64,000 nt of DNA from Saccharothrix sp. NRRL B-16314. GTDB lineage: Bacteria; Actinomycetota; Actinomycetes; Mycobacteriales; Pseudonocardiaceae. This document shows positions 1 through 7,582 of this stretch, piece after piece; the stretch's first letter is position 1; each line of letters starts with the position of its first letter. Position numbers and translations under genes: made by a program. The notes under the pieces were generated by a model. That model made no database searches. It was not told where the DNA came from and saw only the letters and a program-made list of their open reading frames with translations. The stretch covers positions 682,001 through 746,000 of the forward strand of contig NZ_JNXC01000001.1 in assembly GCF_000716595.1 (NCBI RefSeq), read 5' to 3'.

Positions 1-45
1 AACCGCTCGCACGTGAGGTCACGTCGCAGAAGTTATCGTGCCGAC

Positions 46-1140
46 GTGACGACTTCGGTAGACCGATGTAGCTCCCAGACCCGGGAATGGGTGTGCGAGG
101 CCGTCCGCATCATCGAAGCGGACGCCAACCGCAGCGCCGACACGCACCTGCTGCACTTCCCCCTCCCACCGGAGTGGGGAATCGACCTGTACCTGAAGGA
201 CGAGTCGACCCACCCCACCGGCTCGCTCAAGCACCGGCTCGCCCGCTCGCTGTTCCTGTACGCGATCTGCAACGGCTGGGTCGTCGGCGGCACGCCGGTG
301 ATCGAGGCCTCGTCCGGCTCGACAGCGGTGTCGGAGGCCTACTTCGCACGGCTGCTCGGCCTGCCGTTCATCGCGGTGATGCCCCGGTCGATCAGCCGGG
401 AGAAGGTCGAGCTGATCGAGCGCCAGGGCGGCCGGTGCCACTTCGTGGACGAGCCGGGCGCCATCTACGACGAGTCCCGGCGGCTCGCGGCGGAACTCGG
501 CGGGCACTTCATGGACCAGTTCACCCACGCCGAGCGGGCGACGGACTGGCGTGGCAACAACAACATCGCCGAGTCGGTGTTCCAGCAGATGTCGCTGGAG
601 GCCGCGCCGGAGCCCGAGTGGGTGGTGGTCGGCGCCGGCACGGGTGGCACGAGCGCCACCATCGGCCGGTACATCCACTACCGGAAGCTGCGGACCCGGT
701 TGGCGGTGGTGGACCCGGAGCACTCGGTGTTCTACGACGCCTGGTGCGACGGTGACCAGTCCCTGACCGGGACGCGGGGCTCGCGCATCGAGGGCATCGG
801 CCGGCCGCGGGTGGAGCCGTCGTTCATCGGCAACGTCATCGACCGGATGATCAAGGTGCCGGACGCGGCGTCGGTGGCGACGATCCGGCACGTCGAGGAG
901 GTGCTGGGCCGTCGGGTCGGCGGGTCGACCGGCACGAACCTGTGGGGCGCGTTCCAGCTGATCGCGGAGATGCGGGCGTCCGGGTCGCGGGGCAGCGTGG
1001 TGACGTTGCTGTGCGACGGCGGTGAGCGGTACGGGCACACTTACTACGACGACTCGTGGGTGGCCGCGCAGGAGATGGACCTGGAGCCGCACCTGGCCAC
1101 GCTGAGCCGATTCCGGTCCACTGGCAACTGGTCCGGTTGA
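46..1140 (+). CDS. PLP-dependent cysteine synthase/L-cysteine desulfhydrase family protein (Cds1-like)
   Basis: Fold-type II PLP enzyme of the cysteine synthase superfamily. The Schiff-base lysine is in the segment [13 protein letters not shown] (about residue 62), and a glycine-rich phosphate-binding segment [12 protein letters not shown] follows mid-protein. The N-terminal [12 protein letters not shown] and the overall layout resemble M. tuberculosis Cds1, which releases sulfide and pyruvate from cysteine, so desulfhydrase activity is inferred rather than shown. The GTG at 46 gives 364 residues. An in-frame GTG at 13 would add 11 residues rich in arginine that family members lack. Neither start has a good ribosome site and the promoter lies outside the window. 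Confidence 0.85.
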   Translation: MTTSVDRCSSQTREWVCEAVRIIEADANRSADTHLLHFPLPPEWGIDLYLKDESTHPTGSLKHRLARSLFLYAICNGWVVGGTPVIEASSGSTAVSEAYFARLLGLPFIAVMPRSISREKVELIERQGGRCHFVDEPGAIYDESRRLAAELGGHFMDQFTHAERATDWRGNNNIAESVFQQMSLEAAPEPEWVVVGAGTGGTSATIGRYIHYRKLRTRLAVVDPEHSVFYDAWCDGDQSLTGTRGSRIEGIGRPRVEPSFIGNVIDRMIKVPDAASVATIRHVEEVLGRRVGGSTGTNLWGAFQLIAEMRASGSRGSVVTLLCDGGERYGHTYYDDSWVAAQEMDLEPHLATLSRFRSTGNWSG

Positions 1141-1212
1141 TTCAGACCACGCGGGAACGCACGGCGGCCGTCGTGCGTCCCAGCGTGATCGGTGTGCAGG
1201 AGGGGGTTTGCG

Positions 1213-1611
1213 GTGAGCGCGTGGCGGACGGCGGAAGTGCTCACGGCCGAGGACGTGCTGGCGAGGTCGGTCGCCGACGCCGAGAAGGCGATGCGCGAGG
1301 CGGCGAAGCTGCGCCACCCCCAGCGCGAGCCGTCGGCCGAGGACGTGCGGCGGGTGATGCAGTTCGCCAAGTCCAACGAGGCGTCGCCGGAGCTCCAGGC
1401 GCTGCAACGGCGGATCGCGGGCGGCTACCTGAGCTGGCGCCAGGTGCTGATGGGTGAGGCCTCCGCCGACCGCGGCGTGAAAGCGGCCCTCGAAGCGGAC
1501 CGCGACAAGCTCGCCGCGCTGTGCCGGGGCGAAGAGCGCCGCGTGGCCCCGCCCAAGCCCAAGCCGCGCGACGACGACGAGCCGATGTCCTTCACCGAGG
1601 ACGCCTGGTAG
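1213..1611 (+). CDS. Conserved small hypothetical protein
   Basis: A 132-residue soluble protein that I do not recognise as a named family. It is helical and charged, with LQALQRRIAGGYLSWRQVLMGE in the middle and a tail rich in lysine, proline and aspartate (PPKPKPRDDDEP). The GTG start at 1213 is chosen over an upstream in-frame GTG because a strong AGGAGGGGG ribosome site sits at 1198-1206. It lies 72 bases after the desulfhydrase-like gene on the same strand and could be cotranscribed. Its 3' end overlaps the convergent MarR gene by 20 bases. Confidence 0.7.
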   Translation: MSAWRTAEVLTAEDVLARSVADAEKAMREAAKLRHPQREPSAEDVRRVMQFAKSNEASPELQALQRRIAGGYLSWRQVLMGEASADRGVKAALEADRDKLAALCRGEERRVAPPKPKPRDDDEPMSFTEDAW

Positions 1612-2062
1612 CCGGCCCCTGGTCCGGCTGGGTCACGACCGTCCGCAACGAGTCGCGCAGGTCTTGCGCGGCCTGAGGGCTGAGCGACGCCAGGAACGCG
1701 CGCTCGGCCTCGTCGGTGGCCTCGGTGGCCCGGCGGAGGGTGTCCTGCCCGCTGTCGGTCAGTTCGACCACGTTGCGGCGTCGGTCCTCCACGTCCGGAT
1801 GACGTGACACCAGGCCCTTGCCTTCGAGCGCGTCGAGCAGCGCGACCATCGTCGTGCGGTCGATGCCGAGACGCTGCGCCGCCTGCTGCTGGGACATCGG
1901 CTCACCGCCGGCGAGCGTCAGCAGCACGCCCAGCTCGCGACCTTCGATGCCGTACGGCGTCAACGCCCGCGCGGTCAGCTCGGCCATCCGGAAGTGCGCG
2001 TGCTTGAGCAGGTAGACGAGGTTCCTGCGCAACTCCGGGCCCGGCCCGTCTTCCCTTGCCAC
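1592..2062 (-). CDS. MarR family transcriptional regulator
   Basis: A 156-residue winged-helix repressor of the MarR type. The DNA-binding core runs from about residue 55 to 110, with MSQQQAAQRLGIDRTTMVALLDALEGKGLVSRHPDVEDRRRNVVELT, which contains the recognition helix and the DRR wing typical of the family. Start is GTG at 2062. It is divergent from an SDR epimerase gene, and the 70-base spacer contains a perfect palindrome, so autoregulation and control of the neighbour are likely. The inducer cannot be inferred. Confidence 0.93.
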   Translation of the reverse strand: MAREDGPGPELRRNLVYLLKHAHFRMAELTARALTPYGIEGRELGVLLTLAGGEPMSQQQAAQRLGIDRTTMVALLDALEGKGLVSRHPDVEDRRRNVVELTDSGQDTLRRATEATDEAERAFLASLSPQAAQDLRDSLRTVVTQPDQGPATRRPR

Positions 2063-2082
2063 CCGCCGAGCCTATCGCTAGC

Positions 2083-2111
2083 CTGATCGTCAGTAGGACT
2101 GATAATCAGTC
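2083..2111. promoter_or_regulatory. Probable MarR operator, two related palindromes
   Basis: Positions 2097-2111 read GACTGATAATCAGTC, a perfect 7-1-7 palindrome. A weaker copy, CTGATCGTCAG, lies at 2083-2093. The first contains GATAAT, which would serve as a -10 box for the rightward epimerase gene. A repressor bound here would therefore block RNA polymerase on both sides. Its placement between a MarR gene and its divergent neighbour is the main support for the assignment. Confidence 0.7.
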
Positions 2112-2132
2112 GAACGACAGGAAGGCGGGGCG

Positions 2133-3080
2133 ATGATCCTGGTCACCGGAGGTCTGGGCTTCATCGGCTCCCACACCGTGCGGGCGCTGCTCGACCTGGG
2201 CGAGGGCTGCGTGCTGGTCCAGCGCCGAGCCGCCGAGGTGCCGGCCGACCTCGCGGACGAGCGGGTGGCGGTGGAGCGGGCCGACGTCACGGACCTGGCG
2301 GCGCTCCTCGACGTCGGCACCCGGCACGAGATCACCGGCATCGTGCACCTCGCGGGGTCGATGCCCTGGCCGCCCGGCGGGGACGAGCCCGTGGAGGCCA
2401 CCCGGGAGGCGATCGGCGGGCTGCTCAACATCTTCGAGGCCGCCCGGACCTGGGGCGTGCCCCGCGTCGGCGTCGCGAGCACGATCGGCGTCTACTCGGG
2501 CGTCGCCGGTGCGGGCGCACTGCGTGAGGACATGCCGCTGCCGCTGACGTCACCGCACGTGATCCCCAGGTTCAAGAAGATCGGCGAGCTGCTCGGCGAA
2601 CACCTCTCCGCCGCGACCGGCATCGAGGTCGTCGACTACCGCATCTCCGGCATCTGGGGACCGCGCGAGCCGCACGGAGCGTTGTTCTTCGCCGCGCCGG
2701 CGCTGATCCACGCCGCCGCCCGCGGCACCGAGCCGGACCTCTCACCGCTCCACGGGACCGCGCACGCGGAGGACGCGCTCGACCTCTGCTACGTGAAGGA
2801 CTGCGGCCGGGCCATCGCGCTGTTGCAGCTCGCGGACCGCCTCGACCACCGCACGTACAACGTCGCCTCCGGTCGTGCGACGTCCAACGCCGAGATCATC
2901 GCCGCGATCAGGAACGTCGTCCCGGACGCGAAGGTCGACCTGCCGACCGGTGGCAGGGGCGGTGCGAGCTACCTCGACATCAGCCGCATCCACCGGGACA
3001 CCGGCTACCGCCCCGCCTACGACACCGAGCGCGCGGTCGCCGAGTACATCGGCTGGCTGCGTGCGGGCAACGCGCGCTGA
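2133..3080 (+). CDS. NAD(P)-dependent epimerase/dehydratase (extended SDR family)
   Basis: A 315-residue extended short-chain dehydrogenase. The N-terminal Rossmann motif is VTGGLGFIGSH (residues 4-14), followed by the substrate-side VHLAGSMPWPP. The usual YxxxK is not obvious: the equivalent segment reads SPHVIPRFKKIGELLGE, so a catalytic tyrosine may be missing or shifted. ATG at 2133 has AGGAAGG about ten bases upstream. It is probably controlled by the divergent MarR regulator. The substrate is unknown: nucleotide-sugar epimerase-like and dehydratase-like roles are both possible. Confidence 0.85.
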   Translation: MILVTGGLGFIGSHTVRALLDLGEGCVLVQRRAAEVPADLADERVAVERADVTDLAALLDVGTRHEITGIVHLAGSMPWPPGGDEPVEATREAIGGLLNIFEAARTWGVPRVGVASTIGVYSGVAGAGALREDMPLPLTSPHVIPRFKKIGELLGEHLSAATGIEVVDYRISGIWGPREPHGALFFAAPALIHAAARGTEPDLSPLHGTAHAEDALDLCYVKDCGRAIALLQLADRLDHRTYNVASGRATSNAEIIAAIRNVVPDAKVDLPTGGRGGASYLDISRIHRDTGYRPAYDTERAVAEYIGWLRAGNAR

Positions 3081-3089
3081 GCGCGCCAG

Positions 3090-3157
3090 CCCGGGAACAA
3101 CGTCAGCCCCGGAGCAACGTCAGCCCCGGAGCAACGTCAGGCCCGGAACAACGTCAG
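3090..3157. repeat. Four 17-bp tandem repeats
   Basis: Four head-to-tail 17-bp units begin at 3090, 3107, 3124 and 3141. Units two and three are identical (CCCCGGAGCAACGTCAG) and the others differ at one to three positions. They fill the gap between the convergent epimerase and menA genes, and the last unit runs four bases into menA. A related single copy (GGGGACAACGTCAACCCC) lies near 18567. The function is unknown. Confidence 0.85.
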
Positions 3158-4026
3158 GCCAGGAAGAGCGCGGCGGGGACGGTGATGCCCCAGACGAGCA
3201 TGGCGAGGCCGGTGTCGCGGAGGACCGGGATCAGGTCGTGGCCCTTGCCGCCCATGACGACGCGGCGGGCGCCGAGGATCACCAGCGGCAGGGCCAGGAA
3301 GCCGATGAGGGCCAGCGGAACCCGCAGGCCGAGCACCGGCGTGATCAGGAACGGGATCGCCACCAGGGCCACGTAGAGGCGGCGGGAATCCTTGTCCCCC
3401 AACGTGGTCGCGAGGGTGCGCTTGCCCGCCTGGACGTCCGTCGGGATGTCGCGCAGGCTGTTCGCGATCATCACGCCGGTGGAGAACGCGCCCATCGCGA
3501 TCGCGCCGCCGATGCCGATCCCGGTGATCTCGCCGGTCTGCACGTACAGCGTGCCGAGCACCGCCGCCGGCCCGAAGAACAGGAACACGGCCAGTTCGCC
3601 CAGACCCGAGTAGCCGTAAGGCTTCCGGCCGCCGGTGTAGAACCACGCCGCGGCGACGCACACCGCGCCGAACGCCACCATCCAGTACCGGCCGGACAGG
3701 AAGATCAGCACCAAACCGGTCGCCGAGGCGACGCCCAGGGCCGCGAACGCCGCCGCGCGCACCGCCTTGGGGTTGGCCGCACCGGACCCGACCAGCCGGA
3801 ACGGGCCGACCCGGTTGGCGTCGGTTCCGCGAATCCCGTCGGAGTAGTCGTTGGCGTAGTTGACGCCGATCTGGAGCGCCACCGCCACCGCGAGCGCCAG
3901 CAGCGACCAGGTCGGGTTGAAGCCGTCGATGTGGTCCGCGGCACCCGCACCGACCAGAACTGGCGCGATCGAGTTCGGCAGCGTGCGGGGGCGGGTCCCC
4001 GATACCCACTGGGCGACTGTGGCCAT
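3154..4026 (-). CDS. menA: 1,4-dihydroxy-2-naphthoate polyprenyltransferase
   Basis: UbiA-superfamily membrane prenyltransferase that attaches the polyprenyl tail to 1,4-dihydroxy-2-naphthoate, giving demethylmenaquinone. The first aspartate-rich motif is NYANDYSDGIRGTD (about residues 56-69), preceded by RPRTLPNSIAPV. About eight or nine hydrophobic helices follow. The start is placed at 4026 (MATVAQW) because GGAGG at 4036-4040 is nine bases from it, whereas an ATG at 4035 directly abuts that ribosome site. It lies 67 bases downstream of the secreted SH3-like gene on the same strand. MenE and MenB, encoded nearby, make its substrate. Confidence 0.95.
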   Translation of the reverse strand: MATVAQWVSGTRPRTLPNSIAPVLVGAGAADHIDGFNPTWSLLALAVAVALQIGVNYANDYSDGIRGTDANRVGPFRLVGSGAANPKAVRAAAFAALGVASATGLVLIFLSGRYWMVAFGAVCVAAAWFYTGGRKPYGYSGLGELAVFLFFGPAAVLGTLYVQTGEITGIGIGGAIAMGAFSTGVMIANSLRDIPTDVQAGKRTLATTLGDKDSRRLYVALVAIPFLITPVLGLRVPLALIGFLALPLVILGARRVVMGGKGHDLIPVLRDTGLAMLVWGITVPAALFLA

Positions 4027-4035
4027 ACCGGACAT

Positions 4036-4040
4036 CCTCC
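4036..4040 (-). promoter_or_regulatory. Ribosome binding site fixing the menA start
   Basis: GGAGG on the minus strand. It directly touches the ATG at 4035 and is nine bases from the ATG at 4026, so translation should begin at the latter. Confidence 0.7.
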
Positions 4041-4093
4041 GACATGGTCACCGGGGACCCGCCCCCGGGTGCTTCTGCCGAGCCGCAGGCTGA

Positions 4094-5290
4094 TCAGCAG
4101 GCGGTGGCGCCGGTGACGCCCGACACGTACGCCCGTGCGACGTACTTGCCCGTGGCGATCCGGAACCAGATGCTCGACGTGCCCTGGGAGCCCGTCACCG
4201 TCTGCCCGGTGAGCTGGCACTCGACCCGCACCTGGGCGTAGTTCGCGGCCAGGCCGACCTGCGTGGCCGCCGAAGTGGCGCCGCTGCGCACGTTCAGCGG
4301 GTCGCCGGCGGTGCGGACGTAGCCGGCCGGGCCCGAGCCGGTCCACGAGTACGTGACGGTGACCCAGGAGTTGTCGCTCAGCTTGAGGCCGTCCCAGAAC
4401 GTGCCGTCGGCCAGGTCGATGCCGGCCGGGTTGGCGACGACGCGGCCGAACTGGTCGCGCCCGCCGTTGTAGCCGTCCTGGTACGCGGCCTGTGCTTCCG
4501 GCTTGCCCTGCGGCAGGTCCTTCCACATCTCACGGGTGGACGACGGGTTCCAGTAGTCGTCCTTCGTGTTCCACGGGCCGACGTCCCACACCGGCGCCCA
4601 CTCGCAGCGGCCGTTCCCCGCGCACACCCGGACGCTGTACGTGCCGGTGCCCTTGGCGGACAGGCCGCGCCGGGACGGCAGGGCGACGAAGTGGTCGCGG
4701 CTCACGATCACGTGGCCGTTGGCCGTGGTGCCGCCGACGAGGCCTTCACGGGTGGCGTAGACCCGGTAGGACCGGCCGGCCGCCTGCGCCTCGACGTCGG
4801 CGGTCCTCGGCGCGGTGAACGCCCTGAGGTCGACCCGGCTGACCTCGGGCGTGGCCTTCTCGGCCGTCAGCGCCAGCCGGACCTGCACGGTCGTGACGGC
4901 GGTCGGCAGCACGGCCGGCTCCTCCGGGCGTGCCTCGACCCACTCGGTCCACTGGTCGTCGCCGAGCGCGCCGCGGACGTCCACGGCGAGTTCGGCGCCG
5001 GCGGGGACGTGGCTCTTGACGGTCGCGGCCACGGCGTTGACGGGGGAGTCGAACGTGCGCGGGTCGAGTTGCAGGAACCCGGTGCGCACGGCGGCCCGCG
5101 CGCTGGCGGGCGTCGGCGCGGCGCGGTCGAGGCGCACCGTGCCGTGGTGGGAGGTGACGCCGTTGTCGTCGGCGTTCACGGTGGAGAGGTCGGCCGTCCA
5201 CTCGCGGTCGCCCTCGGCGGCGGCGGGCGCCGCCAGTCCGGCGGTCAGGACGGTGGCGACAGCGAGCGGTATCAGGTAGCGCCTGGTCAT
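4094..5290 (-). CDS. Secreted protein with C-terminal SH3-like domain
   Basis: A 398-residue exported protein. MTRRYLIPLAVATVLTAGLAAPAAA is a Sec signal peptide with an AxA cleavage site. The mature part has an unassigned beta-rich region (about 30-320) and then DPLNVRSGATSAATQVG, the signature of a bacterial SH3 (SH3b) domain, which often binds cell wall. A C-terminal cysteine and one in VECQL could form a disulfide. The ATG at 5290 has GAGGAG upstream, whereas a longer frame to 5389 lacks a signal peptide. A TTGACA box lies at 5384-5389 on the minus strand. The role is unknown. It sits between menE and menA without an evident link to quinones. Confidence 0.8.
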   Translation of the reverse strand: MTRRYLIPLAVATVLTAGLAAPAAAEGDREWTADLSTVNADDNGVTSHHGTVRLDRAAPTPASARAAVRTGFLQLDPRTFDSPVNAVAATVKSHVPAGAELAVDVRGALGDDQWTEWVEARPEEPAVLPTAVTTVQVRLALTAEKATPEVSRVDLRAFTAPRTADVEAQAAGRSYRVYATREGLVGGTTANGHVIVSRDHFVALPSRRGLSAKGTGTYSVRVCAGNGRCEWAPVWDVGPWNTKDDYWNPSSTREMWKDLPQGKPEAQAAYQDGYNGGRDQFGRVVANPAGIDLADGTFWDGLKLSDNSWVTVTYSWTGSGPAGYVRTAGDPLNVRSGATSAATQVGLAANYAQVRVECQLTGQTVTGSQGTSSIWFRIATGKYVARAYVSGVTGATAC

Positions 5291-5417
5291 CGCAGCACTC
5301 CTCGTCCGGACACGCGGTGCGGAGGGGACCGCGGCAGGGCCGCGTGTCACGGCGTGCCGAGCCAATCGCCCGGAGTAGTTAGCTGTCAACCAACAACAAG
5401 GCTAACAAGACAGAAAC

Positions 5418-6503
5418 TCACCCAAACGAGCTAGCGACCGCCTTCCGATCCACCTTGCCCGGACCGCGTTGTGGCAGTTCAGGCACGAAAACCAGACGCT
5501 TCGGCATGGCGAACCGACCGACCTCCTCACCGACCGCCGCGCACAGGTCGTCCGCGTCGGGTGGTGCACCGGGATCGTCCGCCACGACGGCCGCGGCCAC
5601 CACTTGACCCCATTCCGGGTCGGCCAGCCCGACGACGCACGCCTCGCGCACGCCGGCCTGGGCGGTGAGCACGCGCTCGACCAGGGCGGGAGCGATGTTC
5701 TCCCCACCGCTGATGATCACGTCGTCGGCGCGGCCCAGCACCTCCAGCGCGCCGTCCGACCCGATCCGCCCCAGGTCACCGGTGCGGAACCACTCCCCGA
5801 ACCGCTCGCCGCCCTGGTAGCCGAGGGCGAGCACCGGGCCGCTGACCTCGACCCGGCCGTCGGTCAGCCGGACGTGCACGCCGTCGAGCGGGAGGCCGTC
5901 GTAGACGCAGCCGCCGGACGTCTCGCTCATGCCGTACGTGGTGACGACCCGGACGCCCAGCCGGCGTGCGCGGTCGAGCAGGGCGGGCGGGGTGGCGGCG
6001 CCGCCGATGAGGACGGCGTCGAACTCCCGGACCGCGGCCAGCCCGGGGCCGTCGATGGCGACCAGGCGGGCCAGCTGGGTGGGCACGAGGGCGGTGTAGT
6101 GGCGGCCCGGTGCGGCGAGGACGGCGTGGGCGGCGGTGGCGAAGCCGGAGGCCCGGAAGCCGGTGGCGAGGTCCATCACGCCGGGTTCGGTGCCGGCCAC
6201 GACGGACCGGACGAGCACCTGGACGCCGGCGATGTGCGTGGTGGGGAGCGCGAGCAGCCACGTGCCGGGTCCGCCGAGGCGGGCGTGGGTCAGCTCGGCG
6301 GAGGTGGTGAGGGCTGCCGCGCTCAGCAGAACGGTCTTCGGCTCACCACTGGACCCCGAAGTCGGCACGGCGACGGCAGCGCCGGTTTCCCAACCCCGGA
6401 GGGGCGGGAGCGGGCGGTCGGACGGCTGGGCCACCAACACGTCGGCGCGATAACAGCTGCCGGACGGTGCGAGCACAGCGCGCAGTCGATCGACGGTGAT
6501 CAT
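5418..6503 (-). CDS. menE: o-succinylbenzoate-CoA ligase
   Basis: AMP-forming acyl-CoA ligase that activates o-succinylbenzoate in menaquinone synthesis. The phosphate-binding loop PTSGSSGEPKTVL is near residue 47, TYGMSETSGG is the A5 motif, RTGDLGRI the A7 hinge region, and PQRGPGKVDRKAVA near the C-terminus carries the A10 catalytic lysine. At 361 residues it is short for the superfamily but normal for actinobacterial MenE. It starts five bases after the menB stop, so the two form an operon, and its product is the MenB substrate. Confidence 0.95.
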   Translation of the reverse strand: MITVDRLRAVLAPSGSCYRADVLVAQPSDRPLPPLRGWETGAAVAVPTSGSSGEPKTVLLSAAALTTSAELTHARLGGPGTWLLALPTTHIAGVQVLVRSVVAGTEPGVMDLATGFRASGFATAAHAVLAAPGRHYTALVPTQLARLVAIDGPGLAAVREFDAVLIGGAATPPALLDRARRLGVRVVTTYGMSETSGGCVYDGLPLDGVHVRLTDGRVEVSGPVLALGYQGGERFGEWFRTGDLGRIGSDGALEVLGRADDVIISGGENIAPALVERVLTAQAGVREACVVGLADPEWGQVVAAAVVADDPGAPPDADDLCAAVGEEVGRFAMPKRLVFVPELPQRGPGKVDRKAVASSFG

Positions 6504-6508
6504 GGCGG

Positions 6509-7420
6509 TCAGTAGTAGTACGGGTAGTCGGACCAGTCCGGGGGGCGCTTCTCCAGGAAGGCGTCCCGGCCCTCCACCGCCTCGTCCGTCATGTACGCGA
6601 GCCGGGTCGTCTCACCGGCGAAGATCTGCTGGCCCACCAGGCCGTCGTCGATCAGGTTGAACGAGTACTTCAGCATCCGCTGCGCGGTGGGCGACTTGCC
6701 GTTGATCTCCTTCGCCCACTCCAGCGCCGTCGCCTCCAGCTCGGCGTGCGGCACCACGGCGTTGACCGCGCCCATTTTGACCATGTCCTCCGCGCTGTAC
6801 GTCCGACCGAGGAAGAAGATCTCCCGGGCGAACTTCTGGCCCACCTGCCGCGCGAGGTACGCCGAGCCGTAGCCGCCGTCGAAGCTGCCGACGTCGGCGT
6901 CGGTCTGCTTGAACTTCGCGTGCTCCTCGCTCGCCAGCGTCAGGTCGCACACGACGTGCAGGCTGTGGCCGCCGCCGGCCGCCCAGCCCGGCACCACCGC
7001 GATCACGACCTTCGGCATGAACCGGATCAGGCGCTGGCACTCCAGGATGTGCAGCCTGCCGGCGCGTGCCGGGTCGACGGTCTCCGCCGTGTCACCCGAC
7101 GCGTACTGGTACCCGCTGCGCCCCCGGATCCGCTGGTCGCCGCCCGAGCAGAACGCCCAGCCGCCGTCCCGCGCCGACGGGCCGTTGCCGGTGAGCAGGA
7201 CGCACCCGACGTCCGAGCTCATCCGGGCGTGGTCCAGCGCGCGGTACAGCTCGTCGACGGTGTGCGGGCGGAACGCGTTGCGCACGTCGGGCCGGTCGAA
7301 CGCGATGCGCACCGTGCCCTGGTCGACCGCGCGGTGGTAGGTGATGTCGGTGAAGTCGAAGCCCTCGACCAGCTTCCAGCGGGTGGGGTCGAACAGCTCG
7401 GAAACGTCCTGATCTGCCAC
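6509..7420 (-). CDS. menB: 1,4-dihydroxy-2-naphthoyl-CoA synthase
   Basis: Crotonase-fold enzyme that closes the naphthoate ring from o-succinylbenzoyl-CoA. Family marks are FCSGGDQRIRG (oxyanion-hole glycines and the GGDQ signature), VPGWAAGGGHSLHVVCDL, and DVGSFDGGYGSAYLARQVG, which carries the catalytic aspartate. The tail PPDWSDYPYYY is characteristic of MenB. The GTG at 7420 gives VADQDVSELFDPTRW and 303 residues. An in-frame upstream start would add 41 unrelated residues. It is divergent from menD and 5' of menE in the same operon. Confidence 0.96.
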   Translation of the reverse strand: MADQDVSELFDPTRWKLVEGFDFTDITYHRAVDQGTVRIAFDRPDVRNAFRPHTVDELYRALDHARMSSDVGCVLLTGNGPSARDGGWAFCSGGDQRIRGRSGYQYASGDTAETVDPARAGRLHILECQRLIRFMPKVVIAVVPGWAAGGGHSLHVVCDLTLASEEHAKFKQTDADVGSFDGGYGSAYLARQVGQKFAREIFFLGRTYSAEDMVKMGAVNAVVPHAELEATALEWAKEINGKSPTAQRMLKYSFNLIDDGLVGQQIFAGETTRLAYMTDEAVEGRDAFLEKRPPDWSDYPYYY

Positions 7421-7582
7421 GGCACGGACAATATGCCTGCGCCGAAGCTGAGGGCCGGCCCGGTTGCCGGCGGGTCGGGACGACGGGTCGGCGCTGGTGG
7501 GGCATCCCGCCCCGAACCCCTCGAACACGCGTTCGCTCAGCAAGGCGAATCACCTGATCGCGCACTGCGCGACAATGGTTCG

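Noticed and set aside
4027-4035. menA start at ATG 4035
   Set aside because: The ribosome site GGAGG directly abuts this ATG, leaving no spacing. The next in-frame ATG at 4026 has nine bases.
5361-5389. Full sigma-70-type promoter for the secreted SH3-like gene
   Set aside because: A good TTGACA is present, but at 16-18 bases spacing there is no acceptable -10 box, so only the -35 match is mentioned.
6746-7582. N-terminal extension of menD by 279 codons
   Set aside because: The extension lies antisense to menB and has no homology. MenD starts at the GTG at 7583 with the conserved N-terminal motif directly after.
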